Source: CAVTWH01 sp963738365 (GTDB lineage Bacteria; Actinomycetota; Actinomycetes; Mycobacteriales; Micromonosporaceae). Taken from it: a DNA stretch of 64,000 nt. Both the position numbers and the translations under genes were made by a program. Positions 42,776 to 51,826 of this stretch are shown here, in pieces. Each line of letters begins with the position of its first letter. Positions within the stretch are counted from its first letter, which is position 1. The DNA lies in the NCBI GenBank assembly GCA_963738365.1, contig CAVTWH010000007.1:992001-1056000 (forward strand), read 5' to 3'. The notes beneath the pieces were generated by a model. That model did no database searches. It worked only from the letters and a program-made list of their open reading frames with translations, and was not told where the DNA came from.

Positions 42776-43414
42776 GTGGCCGAGGATCAGGTGGGCGCCC
42801 CGCGCCGTCGGGTACTGATCGCCGAGGACGAGGCGCTGATCCGGCTCGACCTGGCGGAGATGCTCGTCGAAGAGGGGTACGAGGTCGCCGGTGAGGCCGG
42901 CGACGGCGAGACCGCGGTGAAGCTGGCCGAGGAGGTCCGCCCCGACCTGGTCATCATGGACATCAAGATGCCGATCATGGACGGCCTGGCGGCCGCCGAG
43001 CGGATCGCCGGGGCGCGCATCGCGCCGGTGGTCATCCTCACCGCCTTCAGCCAGCGCGACCTGGTCGAGCGGGCCCGCGCCGCCGGTGCGATGGCGTATC
43101 TGGTCAAGCCGTTCCAGAAGTCCGACCTGGTACCCGCCATCGAGATCGCGCTGTCCCGGTTCGCCGAGGTGGCCGCGCTGGAGGCCGAGGTCGCCTCGCT
43201 CACCGACCGGCTGGAGACCCGCAAATCGGTCGAACGCGCCAAAGGGTCGCTGATGACCCAGTACGCGATGACCGAACCGCAGGCGTTCAAGTGGATCCAG
43301 CGGACCGCCATGGACCACCGAATGACCATGCGCGAGGTGGCCGAACGGATTATCGCGGAGGCCGCAGGTAACGGGGACGTTGCAGATCAATCGCCAACTC
43401 GACACGCGGAATAA
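42776..43414 (+). CDS. pdtaR: ANTAR-domain response regulator (PdtaR type)
   Basis: 212 residues. The receiver domain (RRVLIAEDEALIRLDLAEML, phospho-Asp in LVIMDIKMP, LTAFSQRDLVERARAAGAMAYLVKPF) is followed by a short coiled region and an ANTAR RNA-binding domain (TRKSVERAKGSLMTQYAMTEPQAFKWIQRTAMD). The match to mycobacterial PdtaR (Rv1626) is close along its length. It acts as an antiterminator on nascent RNA when phosphorylated, usually by the PdtaS kinase, which is not in this window. The start at GTG 42776 is uncertain; a GTG five codons on is possible. Confidence 0.9.
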   Translation: MAEDQVGAPRRRVLIAEDEALIRLDLAEMLVEEGYEVAGEAGDGETAVKLAEEVRPDLVIMDIKMPIMDGLAAAERIAGARIAPVVILTAFSQRDLVERARAAGAMAYLVKPFQKSDLVPAIEIALSRFAEVAALEAEVASLTDRLETRKSVERAKGSLMTQYAMTEPQAFKWIQRTAMDHRMTMREVAERIIAEAAGNGDVADQSPTRHAE

Positions 43415-43576
43415 CGGTTGGGCCATACCCCTTCCCGAACCTCTTACGGTAGGCGGCAGGGTGGGATAGCCTGCCCCGCTAGATCGTCCTTTCCGGAAAC
43501 TCTCTCGCCGGAGATTCTGCGGGCGGAGAGTAGTGGTATCAGGACGAAATTGCTCATCAGAGAGGGGTTCGGGGCC

Positions 43577-44752
43577 TTGAGGCAAGGACTCGCGCGTGTT
43601 ATTGGAGGGGCCAGCATCTTGATGCTGGTCGCCGGCGCCGCCGCGTGCAACAGCACAAGCAAGGACAACAACTCTTCCAGCGGCGGGAAGAACTGCGGCT
43701 ACAAGCTCGCATACTTCGGCGCGCTGACCGGATCGTCGGCCAACCTCGGCGTCAACATCGAGCAGGGGGCGGAGCTGGCGGTCGTCCAGTACAACGCCAA
43801 GAACGGCGCCAACTGCATCACCATCCAGAAGTTCGACTCCCAGGGCGACCCCGCCGTGGCTCCGGGTGTGGCGCGTCAGCTGGTCACCGACACCAAGATC
43901 ATCGGCATCATCGGCCCGCCGTTCTCGGGTGAGTCCGAGGCCGCCAACCCGATCTTCGACCAGGCCGGCATCCCGCTGATCACGCCGTCGGCCACCCGCG
44001 TTTCGCTGAACTCGCACGGCTGGAAGGTCTTCCACCGCGCGGTCGCCAACGACGGCGCCCAGGGCCCGGCCGCGGCCGGCTACATCAAGAACGTGCTGAA
44101 GGCGCAGAAGGTCTTCGTCGCCGACGACCAGTCCGCCTACGGCGCCGGCCTGGCCGACCAGGTCAAGCAGACCCTCGGCGGCCTGGTCGCCGGGACCGAC
44201 AAGACCTCGGCCGACGGCAAGCAGCCCGGCAACGACTTCTCCGGCCTGGTCCAGAAGGTCGTCGCCAGCGGTGCCACCGCCTTCTTCTACGGCGGCTACT
44301 ACCAGAACGCCGGCCTGATCCGTAAGCAGCTCACGGCGGCCGGCTGGACCGGTACCCAGCTGGGCGGCGACGGCGTCAACGACCCGGGCTTCGCCACCGC
44401 GGCCGGTAACGCGGCCGCCACCGGCAGCATCGTCACCTGCCCCTGCTCCCCGGCCTCCAAGGCCGGCGGCACCTTCGTTGCCGACTACAAGAAGCAGTGG
44501 AACGTCGACGCCGGCACCTACAGCGACGTGGCTTTCGACGCGGCGAACATCTTCCTCAAGGGGATCGACGCCGGCAACACCACGACGCAGAAGTTGAACG
44601 ACTACCTCAAGACCCAGCAGTACGAGGGCGTCGCCAACACCTACAAGTTCACCGACACCGGCGAGCTGGACCCGTCCTACATCAAGGTGTGGGCGTTCAA
44701 GTTCGGCAGCGACGGCAAGGCCGTTCCGGACCAGGAGGCTCCGAAGTCCTGA
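43577..44752 (+). CDS. livK: Branched-chain amino-acid ABC transporter binding lipoprotein
   Basis: 391 residues from TTG 43577, with GAGGGG nine bases upstream. A signal with AAAC puts the lipidated Cys at about residue 22. The type-I periplasmic fold shows YFGALTGSSANLG, IIGPPFSGES, TPSATRVSLN and FYGGYYQNAG. It captures Leu/Ile/Val-like substrates outside the cell for LivHMGF. It is first in the liv operon, and a 13-bp hairpin separates it from livH and may set its higher output. Confidence 0.92.
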   Translation: MRQGLARVIGGASILMLVAGAAACNSTSKDNNSSSGGKNCGYKLAYFGALTGSSANLGVNIEQGAELAVVQYNAKNGANCITIQKFDSQGDPAVAPGVARQLVTDTKIIGIIGPPFSGESEAANPIFDQAGIPLITPSATRVSLNSHGWKVFHRAVANDGAQGPAAAGYIKNVLKAQKVFVADDQSAYGAGLADQVKQTLGGLVAGTDKTSADGKQPGNDFSGLVQKVVASGATAFFYGGYYQNAGLIRKQLTAAGWTGTQLGGDGVNDPGFATAAGNAAATGSIVTCPCSPASKAGGTFVADYKKQWNVDAGTYSDVAFDAANIFLKGIDAGNTTTQKLNDYLKTQQYEGVANTYKFTDTGELDPSYIKVWAFKFGSDGKAVPDQEAPKS

Positions 44753-44794
44753 CGGCTGCACCGCGTCGCCCTCAACCCAGCACGACCTGATGGA

Positions 44795-44831
44795 CCGGCG
44801 CGACCGGAGGCACCTTTTCCGGTCGCGCCGG
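44795..44831 (+). terminator. Intra-operon hairpin between livK and livH
   Basis: CCGGCGCGACCGG (44795-44807) pairs perfectly with 44819-44831 around an 11-base loop with TTTT. It is likely a partial terminator or mRNA end-stabiliser that keeps livK more abundant than the permease genes. Confidence 0.7.
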
Positions 44832-44854
44832 CCTCTTCGCACCTGGAGCTGTGC

Positions 44855-45805
44855 GTGAACTTTTCCGGTCTCATCGACAACCTCGGGCCACTCACCGTCA
44901 CGGGGTTGGCACAGGGCGCCATCATCGCCCTCTTCGCGCTGGGGTACACCCTGGTCTACGGTGTGCTCCGGCTGATCAACTTCGCCCACTCCGAAGTCTT
45001 CATCATGGGCACCTTCGCCGCCTTCATCGTCTGGGGCCTGTTCGGCTACGACCAGAACTCGGCGACGCCCGCGGTCGGTGTGGTGATCGGCCTGATTCTC
45101 GTCGGTCTGGTGGCGGCCGTCATCTCCTCCGGTGCCACCGCGCTCCTCGTGGAGCTGGTCGCCTACCGCCCGCTGCGCCGCCGCAACGCCCCGCCGCTGG
45201 CCTTCCTGATCACCGCCATCGGCGCCTCGCTGTTCATCGCGGAGACCATCGGGGTGGTCAGCCACCACAAGGTCGAGGGCATCCCCACCCTGGTCAAGCC
45301 CCGTGACGTGGTGCACATCGGGAACACCCACATCACCGTGCTGCAGCTGCTGATCATCGTCACCGCGCTGGTGATGATGTACGGGCTGGACCGGTTCGTG
45401 AACCACACCCGGGCCGGGCGCGGCATCCGCGCCGTGGCGCAGAACCCGGACAGCGCCGCGCTCATGGGCGTCAACAAGAACCGGGTCATTTCGCTGGTCT
45501 TCCTGCTGGGCGGCCTGATGGCCGGGGTCGCCGCGGTGATGTACCTGCTGAAGATCGGCGACACCCGGTACGACGCCGGCTTTACCCTGGGCATCGAGGC
45601 GTTCACCGCCGCCGTGATGGGTGGCATCGGCAACCTGCGTGGCGCCCTGCTCGGCGGACTGCTGCTCGGTGTGCTGGAGAACTACGGCTCCCAGGTCTTC
45701 GGTACCCAGTTCCACACCGAGGTGGCGTTCGTACTGCTCATCATTACTCTGATGTTCCGCCCCACCGGAATCCTCGGCGAGGCGCTGGGAAGGGCGAGGG
45801 CATGA
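44855..45805 (+). CDS. livH: Branched-chain amino-acid ABC permease
   Basis: 316 residues from GTG 44855, GGAG upstream. Membrane protein with ~8 helices; family text LAQGAIIALFALGYTLVYGVLRLINFAHSEVF and EAFTAAVMGGIGNLRGALLGG. It pairs with LivM to form the channel. Its stop overlaps the livM start (ATGA). Confidence 0.93.
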   Translation: MNFSGLIDNLGPLTVTGLAQGAIIALFALGYTLVYGVLRLINFAHSEVFIMGTFAAFIVWGLFGYDQNSATPAVGVVIGLILVGLVAAVISSGATALLVELVAYRPLRRRNAPPLAFLITAIGASLFIAETIGVVSHHKVEGIPTLVKPRDVVHIGNTHITVLQLLIIVTALVMMYGLDRFVNHTRAGRGIRAVAQNPDSAALMGVNKNRVISLVFLLGGLMAGVAAVMYLLKIGDTRYDAGFTLGIEAFTAAVMGGIGNLRGALLGGLLLGVLENYGSQVFGTQFHTEVAFVLLIITLMFRPTGILGEALGRARA

Positions 45806-46947
45806 CGACCGTGAACACCGAGCCGGTCGGGAGCAGCCCGGCCCCGCCGCCGGTCCGCAGGCAGCGCCGCCAGCTGCGCGGTTGGTTCGGCCAGCTGCCC
45901 TGGCCGGCCCGGCTGGCGGTCGGCGTCGGCGCAGTGGTGCTCGCCCTGCTGCTGCCCTACACCGACAAGGTCCCGCTGATCGGGCCGCAGATCGTCACCC
46001 AGGGCACCGACTGGAGCAGCACGCTGTTCATCATGACGTACTTCGTCCTGCTCGCCCTGGGGCTGAACGTCGTCGTCGGTTACGCGGGCATGCTCGACCT
46101 GGGCTACGTCGGCTTCTTCGCCATCGGCGCCTACACGGTGGCCCTGCTGACCTCCCCGGACAGCGTCTTCCACACGCACTGGGGCTGGCTGACCGCGCTG
46201 CCCTTCGGGGTGGCCGTCGCGATGGTCTCCGGACTGCTGCTCGGCTGGCCCACGCTGCGGCTGCGCGGGGACTACCTGGCCATCGTGACGCTCGGCTTCG
46301 CCGAGATCATCCGGATCAACGCGGACAGCCTGACCTTCCTGCGCGGCGACCGTGGCTTCGGCGGCCTGCCGCACCCCCCGGGAAAGCACGCCGACGGTAC
46401 GCCGGTCTTCGGCGTGCGTGACGCGACCCCGTACTTCTGGCTGGGCCTGGCGGCGATCGTCCTGGTCGTGCTGGCGGTCCGCAACCTGGACCGCAGCCGG
46501 GTCGGCCGGTCCTGGCTGGCCATCCGGGAGGACGAGGAGGTCGCCGAGATCATGGGCGTGCGTACCGTCAAGTACAAGCTGTGGGCCTTCGCGATCGGGG
46601 CCTTCATCGGCGGTCTGGGCGGTGCGCTGTTCGAGGGGTACCAGGGGTTCATGAACTCCAGCACCTTCGTCATCCAGTTCTCCATCCTGGTACTGGCCGG
46701 CGTGGTGATGGGCGGTGCCGGCAACATCCCCGGCGCCATCCTGGGCGGCGCGCTGATCTCCTACATCCCCGAGCGCCTGCGCGGTGTCGAGGACCCGTTT
46801 TTCAACACCGACCTGTTCCAGTGGCGGTTCGTGCTCTTCGGTGCGGTGATCATCATCATCATGATCTTCCGGCCGCAGGGTCTGATCCCGAGCCGGCGGC
46901 GGGCGATGGAGTTCGAGGACCGGGCCAAGGAGGCGGCACCCCAGTGA
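45802..46947 (+). CDS. livM: Branched-chain amino-acid ABC permease
   Basis: 381 residues. A Pro/Arg-rich cytoplasmic N-terminus of ~45 residues precedes about nine helices; LNVVVGYAGMLDLGYVGFFAIGAY, LRGDYLAIVTLGFAEIIRI and FQGFMNSSTF-type text mark LivM. ATG 45802 overlaps the livH stop. It is second half of the channel. Confidence 0.93.
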   Translation: MTTVNTEPVGSSPAPPPVRRQRRQLRGWFGQLPWPARLAVGVGAVVLALLLPYTDKVPLIGPQIVTQGTDWSSTLFIMTYFVLLALGLNVVVGYAGMLDLGYVGFFAIGAYTVALLTSPDSVFHTHWGWLTALPFGVAVAMVSGLLLGWPTLRLRGDYLAIVTLGFAEIIRINADSLTFLRGDRGFGGLPHPPGKHADGTPVFGVRDATPYFWLGLAAIVLVVLAVRNLDRSRVGRSWLAIREDEEVAEIMGVRTVKYKLWAFAIGAFIGGLGGALFEGYQGFMNSSTFVIQFSILVLAGVVMGGAGNIPGAILGGALISYIPERLRGVEDPFFNTDLFQWRFVLFGAVIIIIMIFRPQGLIPSRRRAMEFEDRAKEAAPQ

Positions 46948-47014
46948 ACGAGCGGACCGACCGGCTCGGGGCGGCTGGGCCTGCCTGCCCGCCCGGAGCA
47001 GAGCGAGGATGGGC

Positions 47015-47905
47015 ATGAGCGAGCCACACAGCGAGTCCCTCGACTGGGAGGACGCGGCCACCAGGGGTCGGGTGGACGAGCCGGCCCCGACCGGCCCGGC
47101 CGGCCCGCCGGTCCCGGTCGGCCCCGCCGACCCGGACGCGATTCTCCAGGTCGACAACGTGACGCTGCGCTTCGGCGGGGTGGTCGCCCTCGACCAGGTC
47201 AGCTTCTCGCTGCGCCGAGGCGAGATCTTCGGGCTGATCGGGCCGAACGGCGCCGGCAAGACGACCTGCTTCAACGCAATGACCGGGGTGTACCGGCCGA
47301 CGTCCGGGCGGATCCTGTTCCACGGCACATCGGTGAGCGGGCTGAAGAAGCACCAGATCACCCGGATGGGCATGGCCCGCACCTTCCAGAACATCCGGCT
47401 CTTCCCCGAGATGACCGCGCTGGAGAACGTCATGGTGGGCGTGGACGCGCACCACAAGACGAGCGTGCTGGGCGCGCTGCTGCGGCTGCCGCGGCACTGG
47501 CGGGAGGAGCGGGAGGGCCGGGAGGCCGGCCTGCGGCTGCTGGAGTTCGTCGGGATCCGGCACCGGGCCGGCGACGTGGCCCGCAACCTCGCCTACGGCG
47601 AGCAGCGCCGGCTGGAGATCGCCCGGGCCCTGGCCACCCGACCGAGCCTGCTCTGCCTGGACGAGCCGGCCGCCGGCTTCAACCCGGCCGAGAAGGAGTC
47701 GCTGCTGCGGCTCATCCGGGCGATCCGCGACCAGGGCGTGACGGTGCTGCTGATCGAGCACGACATGCGGCTGGTGATGGGGGTCTGCGACCGCCTGGTG
47801 GTGTTGGAGTTCGGCCGCAAGATCGCCGACGGGCTCCCCGCGCAGGTGCGCGAGGACCCGAAGGTGATCGCGGCGTATCTGGGGGTACCCGCCGATGCTG
47901 CTTGA
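47015..47905 (+). CDS. livG: Branched-chain amino-acid ABC ATPase
   Basis: 296 residues. Walker A GPNGAGKTT, Q-loop RTFQNIRLFPEMTALENV, a degenerate signature NLAYGEQRRLEIARAL as is normal for LivG, Walker B LLCLDEPAAG, and H-loop IEHDM. An acidic/Pro tail of ~40 residues precedes the domain. ATG 47015 is preferred to 47009, because GAGCGAGG abuts the latter. The end overlaps livF by 11 bases. Confidence 0.93.
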   Translation: MSEPHSESLDWEDAATRGRVDEPAPTGPAGPPVPVGPADPDAILQVDNVTLRFGGVVALDQVSFSLRRGEIFGLIGPNGAGKTTCFNAMTGVYRPTSGRILFHGTSVSGLKKHQITRMGMARTFQNIRLFPEMTALENVMVGVDAHHKTSVLGALLRLPRHWREEREGREAGLRLLEFVGIRHRAGDVARNLAYGEQRRLEIARALATRPSLLCLDEPAAGFNPAEKESLLRLIRAIRDQGVTVLLIEHDMRLVMGVCDRLVVLEFGRKIADGLPAQVREDPKVIAAYLGVPADAA

Positions 47906-48608
47906 GATCGAGAACCTGACCCTGCTCTACGGCCGCATCCAGGCGCTGCACGGCATCAGCCTGACCGTCGACCAGGGTGAGATCGTCGCGCTGATCGGCG
48001 CCAACGGCGCCGGCAAGTCGACCACCATGCGGGCCATCTCCGGGCTGCGCCCGGCGGCCGGCAGCAGCGTCATCCGGTTCAACGGTGAGGACATCACCAA
48101 CCTGCGGGCCGACCTGCGGGTGATCCGGGGGATCAGCCAGTCGCCCGAGGGGCGGGGCGTCTTCCCCGGGATGACCGTGCGGGAAAACCTGGACATGGGC
48201 GCCTATACCCGGCGCGACACGGCCGGCATCAAGCAGGACCTGGATCGGGTCTACACGCTGTTTCCCCGGCTGTTGGAGCGGCGTGACCAGCCGGGCGGCA
48301 CGCTCTCCGGCGGGGAGCAGCAGATGCTCGCGGTGGGCCGGGCACTGATGAGCCGGCCCCGGCTGATGCTGCTGGACGAGCCGTCGATGGGGCTGGCGCC
48401 GATGCTGATCCAGCAGATCTTCGCGATCATCAAGGAGATCAACGAGCAGGGCACCACGATCCTGCTGGTGGAGCAGAACGCCCAGCAGGCGCTGAGCCTG
48501 GCACACCGGGCGTACGTGCTGGAGACCGGCCGGATCGTCAAGACCGGCTCGGGCGCCGACCTGCTGCACGACCCGGCTGTGAAGGACGCCTACCTCGGGG
48601 TGGCCTGA
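47895..48608 (+). CDS. livF: Branched-chain amino-acid ABC ATPase
   Basis: 237 residues. Walker A GANGAGKST, SQSPEGRGVFPGMTVRENL (LivF hallmark), signature TLSGGEQQMLAVGRALM, Walker B LMLLDEPSMGLAP. It starts inside livG. It completes the liv importer with LivKHMG. Confidence 0.93.
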   Translation: MLLEIENLTLLYGRIQALHGISLTVDQGEIVALIGANGAGKSTTMRAISGLRPAAGSSVIRFNGEDITNLRADLRVIRGISQSPEGRGVFPGMTVRENLDMGAYTRRDTAGIKQDLDRVYTLFPRLLERRDQPGGTLSGGEQQMLAVGRALMSRPRLMLLDEPSMGLAPMLIQQIFAIIKEINEQGTTILLVEQNAQQALSLAHRAYVLETGRIVKTGSGADLLHDPAVKDAYLGVA

Positions 48609-48631
48609 CCGGCTGCCCGCGCTGGGAGTAG

Positions 48632-48678
48632 ACGACCGCCGATGGCGGCCACGAGGTTAAACGACCGCCGACGGCGGG
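48632..48678 (+). repeat. Two small hairpins in direct repeat after livF
   Basis: ACGACCGCCGAYGGCGG occurs at 48632-48648 and 48661-48677. Each copy can fold as a 5-bp CCGCC/GGCGG hairpin with a three-base loop. They may act as the liv terminator or as binding sites for the next operon. Confidence 0.5.
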
Positions 48679-48718
48679 CCTTAAGGTATTGGGTACCAAT
48701 CCCGAAAGAGGTTCATGT

Positions 48719-49621
48719 ATGTTGGCCAATCGTTCCCGCCGCGCCACCCTGATCGGGCTGGTCGGCGCCACCGCGCTGGTGCTCACCCTGGCCGCATGCG
48801 GTGCGGAGAAGGGCAGCTCGGGTAGCTCCGCCACACCCGCGGCGGCGAGCTCGGTGGACGCCGCGCTGGCCGCGAAGGTGCCCGCCGCGATCAAGAGCAA
48901 GGGCACCATCGTGATCGGTACCGACGCCACCTACGCGCCCAGCGAGTTCCTGGACACCGACGGCAAGACGATCATCGGTTTCGACGTCGACCTGTTCAAG
49001 GCGGTGGCCGGCAAGCTCGGCCTGAAGACAGACTTCCAGTCGGCCAAGTTCGACGACATCATCCCGGGCGTCAGCTCCGGCAAGTACGACATCGGCGTCT
49101 CCTCGTTCACCATCAACGCCGACCGGGAGAAGGAGGTCACCATGGTGTCCTACTTCGCCGCCGGTACCCAGTGGGCGCAGAAGTCCGGCGGCGCGGTCGA
49201 CCCGGCCAACGCCTGCGGCAAGAAGGTCGCCGTGCAGACCGGCACCGTGCAGGTGGACGACGTCACCGACCGGTCGAAGAAGTGCACCGACGCCGGCAAG
49301 CCGGCCATCACCATCGAGCAGTACCAGGCGCAGAGCGACGCCACCGCGGCCGTGGTCTCCGGCAAGGACGACGCCATGCTGGCCGACTCCCCGGTGGTGG
49401 CCTACGCCGTCAAGCAGGCTCCCGGCCTGGCCACCCTCGGCGACATCTACGACTCGGCCCCGTACGGCTACGCGCTGCCCAAGGCGGCGACCGACTTCGG
49501 CCAGGCCATCGCCGACGCGGTCAAGGCGCTGATCGCCGACGGCACCTACAAGTCGATCCTGGACAAGTGGGGGGTCACCGGCGGCGCCATCACCAGCCCG
49601 GCAGTCAACCCGACCGCCTGA
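48719..49621 (+). CDS. Polar amino-acid ABC transporter binding lipoprotein
   Basis: 300 residues from ATG 48719, GAAAGAGG eight bases upstream. Lipobox LAAC. Family-3 solute-binding fold: IVIGTDATYAPSEFLDTDGKTIIGFDVDLFKAVAGKLGLK and FDDIIPGVSSGKYDIGVSSFT. It binds polar amino acids such as glutamate, glutamine or arginine; specificity is not fixed. The stop overlaps the permease start (TGATG). Confidence 0.92.
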   Translation: MLANRSRRATLIGLVGATALVLTLAACGAEKGSSGSSATPAAASSVDAALAAKVPAAIKSKGTIVIGTDATYAPSEFLDTDGKTIIGFDVDLFKAVAGKLGLKTDFQSAKFDDIIPGVSSGKYDIGVSSFTINADREKEVTMVSYFAAGTQWAQKSGGAVDPANACGKKVAVQTGTVQVDDVTDRSKKCTDAGKPAITIEQYQAQSDATAAVVSGKDDAMLADSPVVAYAVKQAPGLATLGDIYDSAPYGYALPKAATDFGQAIADAVKALIADGTYKSILDKWGVTGGAITSPAVNPTA

Positions 49622-50685
49622 TGGCCGACCCGACCGACCCCACCCCGGCTGACCGCACCGGTCAGCCGGGGTCCGGGGGTACCACCACGCAACGGTCCCG
49701 GCCCGAGCCGATCCAGGCCGTGCCGGTCCGCCACCCCGGCCGCTGGGTCGGGGTGGCGGTGCTGCTGGTGCTGGCCGCCATGTTCGCCCACCTGCTGGTG
49801 ACCAACGAACACTTCCAGTGGCGTTCGATCCTGGTCAGTTACGGCGACGGCCTGCGCGGCATGATGTTCACCGGCCCGGTGCTGGACGGGCTCAAGGGCA
49901 GCATCGCGCTCACCGTGCTGGCCATGGTCATCGGGGTGAGTCTCGGTGTGGTGATCGCGGTGATGCGGCTGTCGCCCAACCCGATCCTGCGCGGCGTCGC
50001 CTTCGCCTACACCTGGTTCTTCCGCGCCATCCCCCGGCTGGTGCTCTGCGTGCTCTTCGGCAACGTCGGCATCCTCTGGTCCCGGGTCGGTCTCGGGGTG
50101 CCGTTCGACCACCAGCTCGGCCAGCTCTTCGGCACCGACGACCTGTCCCTCAAGGTGTGGTCGGTCAGCTCCCGGGACCTGCTCTCCGGCTTCCTCGCCG
50201 GGCTGCTGGCGCTGGCGCTGTCCGAGGGCGCCTACATGGCCGAGATCGTCCGGGCCGGCATCCAGTCGGTCGACACCGGCCAGCGGGAAGCCGCCGAGGC
50301 GCTCGGCCTGTCCAACAGCCAGGTACTGCGCCGGGTGGTGCTGCCGCAGGCCATGCGGGTGATCGTGCCGCCCACCGGCAACGAGACCATCGCCATGCTC
50401 AAGGACACTTCGCTGGTGGCCTACACGCCGGTCACCATGGAGCTGTTCTTCCAGCTCCAGGCCATCGGCAGCCGTACCTTCAAGGTGTTCCCGGCGCTCG
50501 TCGCCGCCTGCCTGTGGTATCTCATCCTGTGCAGCATCCTGATGGTGATCCAGTACTACGTGGAGCGGTACTTCTCCCGCGGGTACGGCGCCCGGGCCAA
50601 CCGGCGGCCCCGGCCCGGCGCCCCGGCGGGCGCCCCCGTGGTGGTGGAGCCGGTCGGCCCGTTGGGAGTAGACCATGGCCACTGA
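49621..50685 (+). CDS. Polar amino-acid ABC permease
   Basis: 354 residues. A Pro/Thr-rich N-terminus of ~40 residues, then HisMQ-type helices: LKGSIALTVLAMVIGVSLGVVIA, YTWFFRAIPRLV, EGAYMAEIVRAGIQSVDTGQREAAEALGLS (the ATPase-docking loop). Only one permease gene is present, so it may act as a homodimer. Start by TGATG overlap; the end overlaps the ATPase gene by 11 bases. Confidence 0.92.
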   Translation: MADPTDPTPADRTGQPGSGGTTTQRSRPEPIQAVPVRHPGRWVGVAVLLVLAAMFAHLLVTNEHFQWRSILVSYGDGLRGMMFTGPVLDGLKGSIALTVLAMVIGVSLGVVIAVMRLSPNPILRGVAFAYTWFFRAIPRLVLCVLFGNVGILWSRVGLGVPFDHQLGQLFGTDDLSLKVWSVSSRDLLSGFLAGLLALALSEGAYMAEIVRAGIQSVDTGQREAAEALGLSNSQVLRRVVLPQAMRVIVPPTGNETIAMLKDTSLVAYTPVTMELFFQLQAIGSRTFKVFPALVAACLWYLILCSILMVIQYYVERYFSRGYGARANRRPRPGAPAGAPVVVEPVGPLGVDHGH

Positions 50686-51496
50686 CGACGCCCCGCTCGC
50701 CGACCTGGCGCTGACCCCCGCCGACGGGCCGGCCGACCGGGTGATGGTGCGCGCCGAGAACGTGCACAAGTCGTACGGGCACCTGGAGGTGCTCAAGGGC
50801 ATCGACTTCACCGTGCGCTCCGGTGAGGTGAGCGTGGTGATCGGCCCCTCCGGCTCCGGAAAGTCGACCTTCCTGCGCTGCGTCAACCACCTGGAGAAGA
50901 TCAACGCCGGGCGGATCTGGGTGGACGGCGAGCTGATCGGCTACCGCCAGCGCGGCGACAAGCTGCACGAGCTGCGGGACAAGGAGATCTCCCGGCAACG
51001 CCGCTCGATCGGCATGGTGTTCCAGCGCTTCAACCTCTTCCCGCACATGACCGTGCTGGACAACGTCTGCGAGGCGCCCAGCCGGGTGCTGCGCCGCTCC
51101 CGGTCGGACGTCCGCGCGCAGGCCCGTAGCCTGCTGGACCTGGTCGGCCTGGCCGACAAGGTGGACAGCTACCCCGGCCAGCTCTCCGGTGGGCAGCAGC
51201 AGCGGGTGGCCATCGCCCGGGCGCTGGCCATGCGCCCCAAGCTGATGCTCTTCGACGAGCCGACCAGCGCCCTGGACCCGGAGCTGGTGGGCGAGGTGCT
51301 GGACGTGATGAAGGAGCTGGCCCGGGAGGGGATGACGATGGTCGTGGTGACCCACGAGATCGGCTTCGCCCGGGAGGTCGGCGACTCGCTGGTCTTCATG
51401 GACGACGGCGTGGTGGTGGAGGCCGGTACCCCCCGGGAGGTGCTGGCCAACCCGCAGCATGCCCGTACCCGCGCGTTTCTGGCCAAGGTGCTCTGA
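50675..51496 (+). CDS. Polar amino-acid ABC ATPase (GlnQ/GluA type)
   Basis: 273 residues. Walker A GPSGSGKST, VFQRFNLFPHMTVLDNV, signature LSGGQQQRVAIARALA, Walker B LMLFDEPTSALDPE, H-loop VTHEI. A variable ~20-residue N-terminus precedes the domain. It powers uptake by the preceding permease and binding protein. It is the last gene before the 19-bp minisatellite. Confidence 0.93.
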   Translation: MATDDAPLADLALTPADGPADRVMVRAENVHKSYGHLEVLKGIDFTVRSGEVSVVIGPSGSGKSTFLRCVNHLEKINAGRIWVDGELIGYRQRGDKLHELRDKEISRQRRSIGMVFQRFNLFPHMTVLDNVCEAPSRVLRRSRSDVRAQARSLLDLVGLADKVDSYPGQLSGGQQQRVAIARALAMRPKLMLFDEPTSALDPELVGEVLDVMKELAREGMTMVVVTHEIGFAREVGDSLVFMDDGVVVEAGTPREVLANPQHARTRAFLAKVL

Positions 51497-51529
51497 GTCG
51501 ACGGCTGCCCACGCGGTCCGGGCCGGTGG

Positions 51530-51752
51530 GCGGCCGGGTTGCGCTGGGCGCGCGGGCCGGGTTGCGCTGGGCGGCCGGGTTGCGCTGGGCGCGCGGGCCG
51601 GGTTGCGCTCGCTGGGCGGGCCGGGATCCGCTGGGCGGGCCGGGATCCGCTGGGCGGGCCGGGATCCGCTGGGCGGGCCGGGATCCGCGGGGTGGGCCGG
51701 GATGCGCGGGGTGGGCCGGGATGCGCGGGGTGGGCCGGGATGCGCGGGGTGG
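51530..51752. repeat. 19-bp-type GC minisatellite upstream of polA
   Basis: Three blocks of related units: an irregular GGCCGGGTTGCGCTGGGC block (to ~51610), four copies of GCTGGGCGGGCCGGGATCC, and four copies of GCGGGGTGGGCCGGGATGC. It fills nearly all of the gap 51497-51823. It has no spacers and is not a CRISPR array. Confidence 0.85.
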
Positions 51753-51811
51753 GTAGGCCATGCCGCGCGTGGCCGGCGGGGCGCAGCAGGCCGAGTGTCG
51801 GGGGCGGCGGC

Positions 51812-51826
51812 TAGGCTCACCGGGTG
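51812..51826 (+). promoter_or_regulatory. Leaderless promoter of polA
   Basis: TAGGCT (51812-51817) is followed by six bases and GTG 51824. There is no ribosome site between. Confidence 0.5.

Noticed and set aside
42683..45715. 1010-codon open frame on the minus strand across pdtaR, livK and livH
   Set aside because: Antisense shadow of well-recognised genes; His/Gly/Val-rich low-information text.
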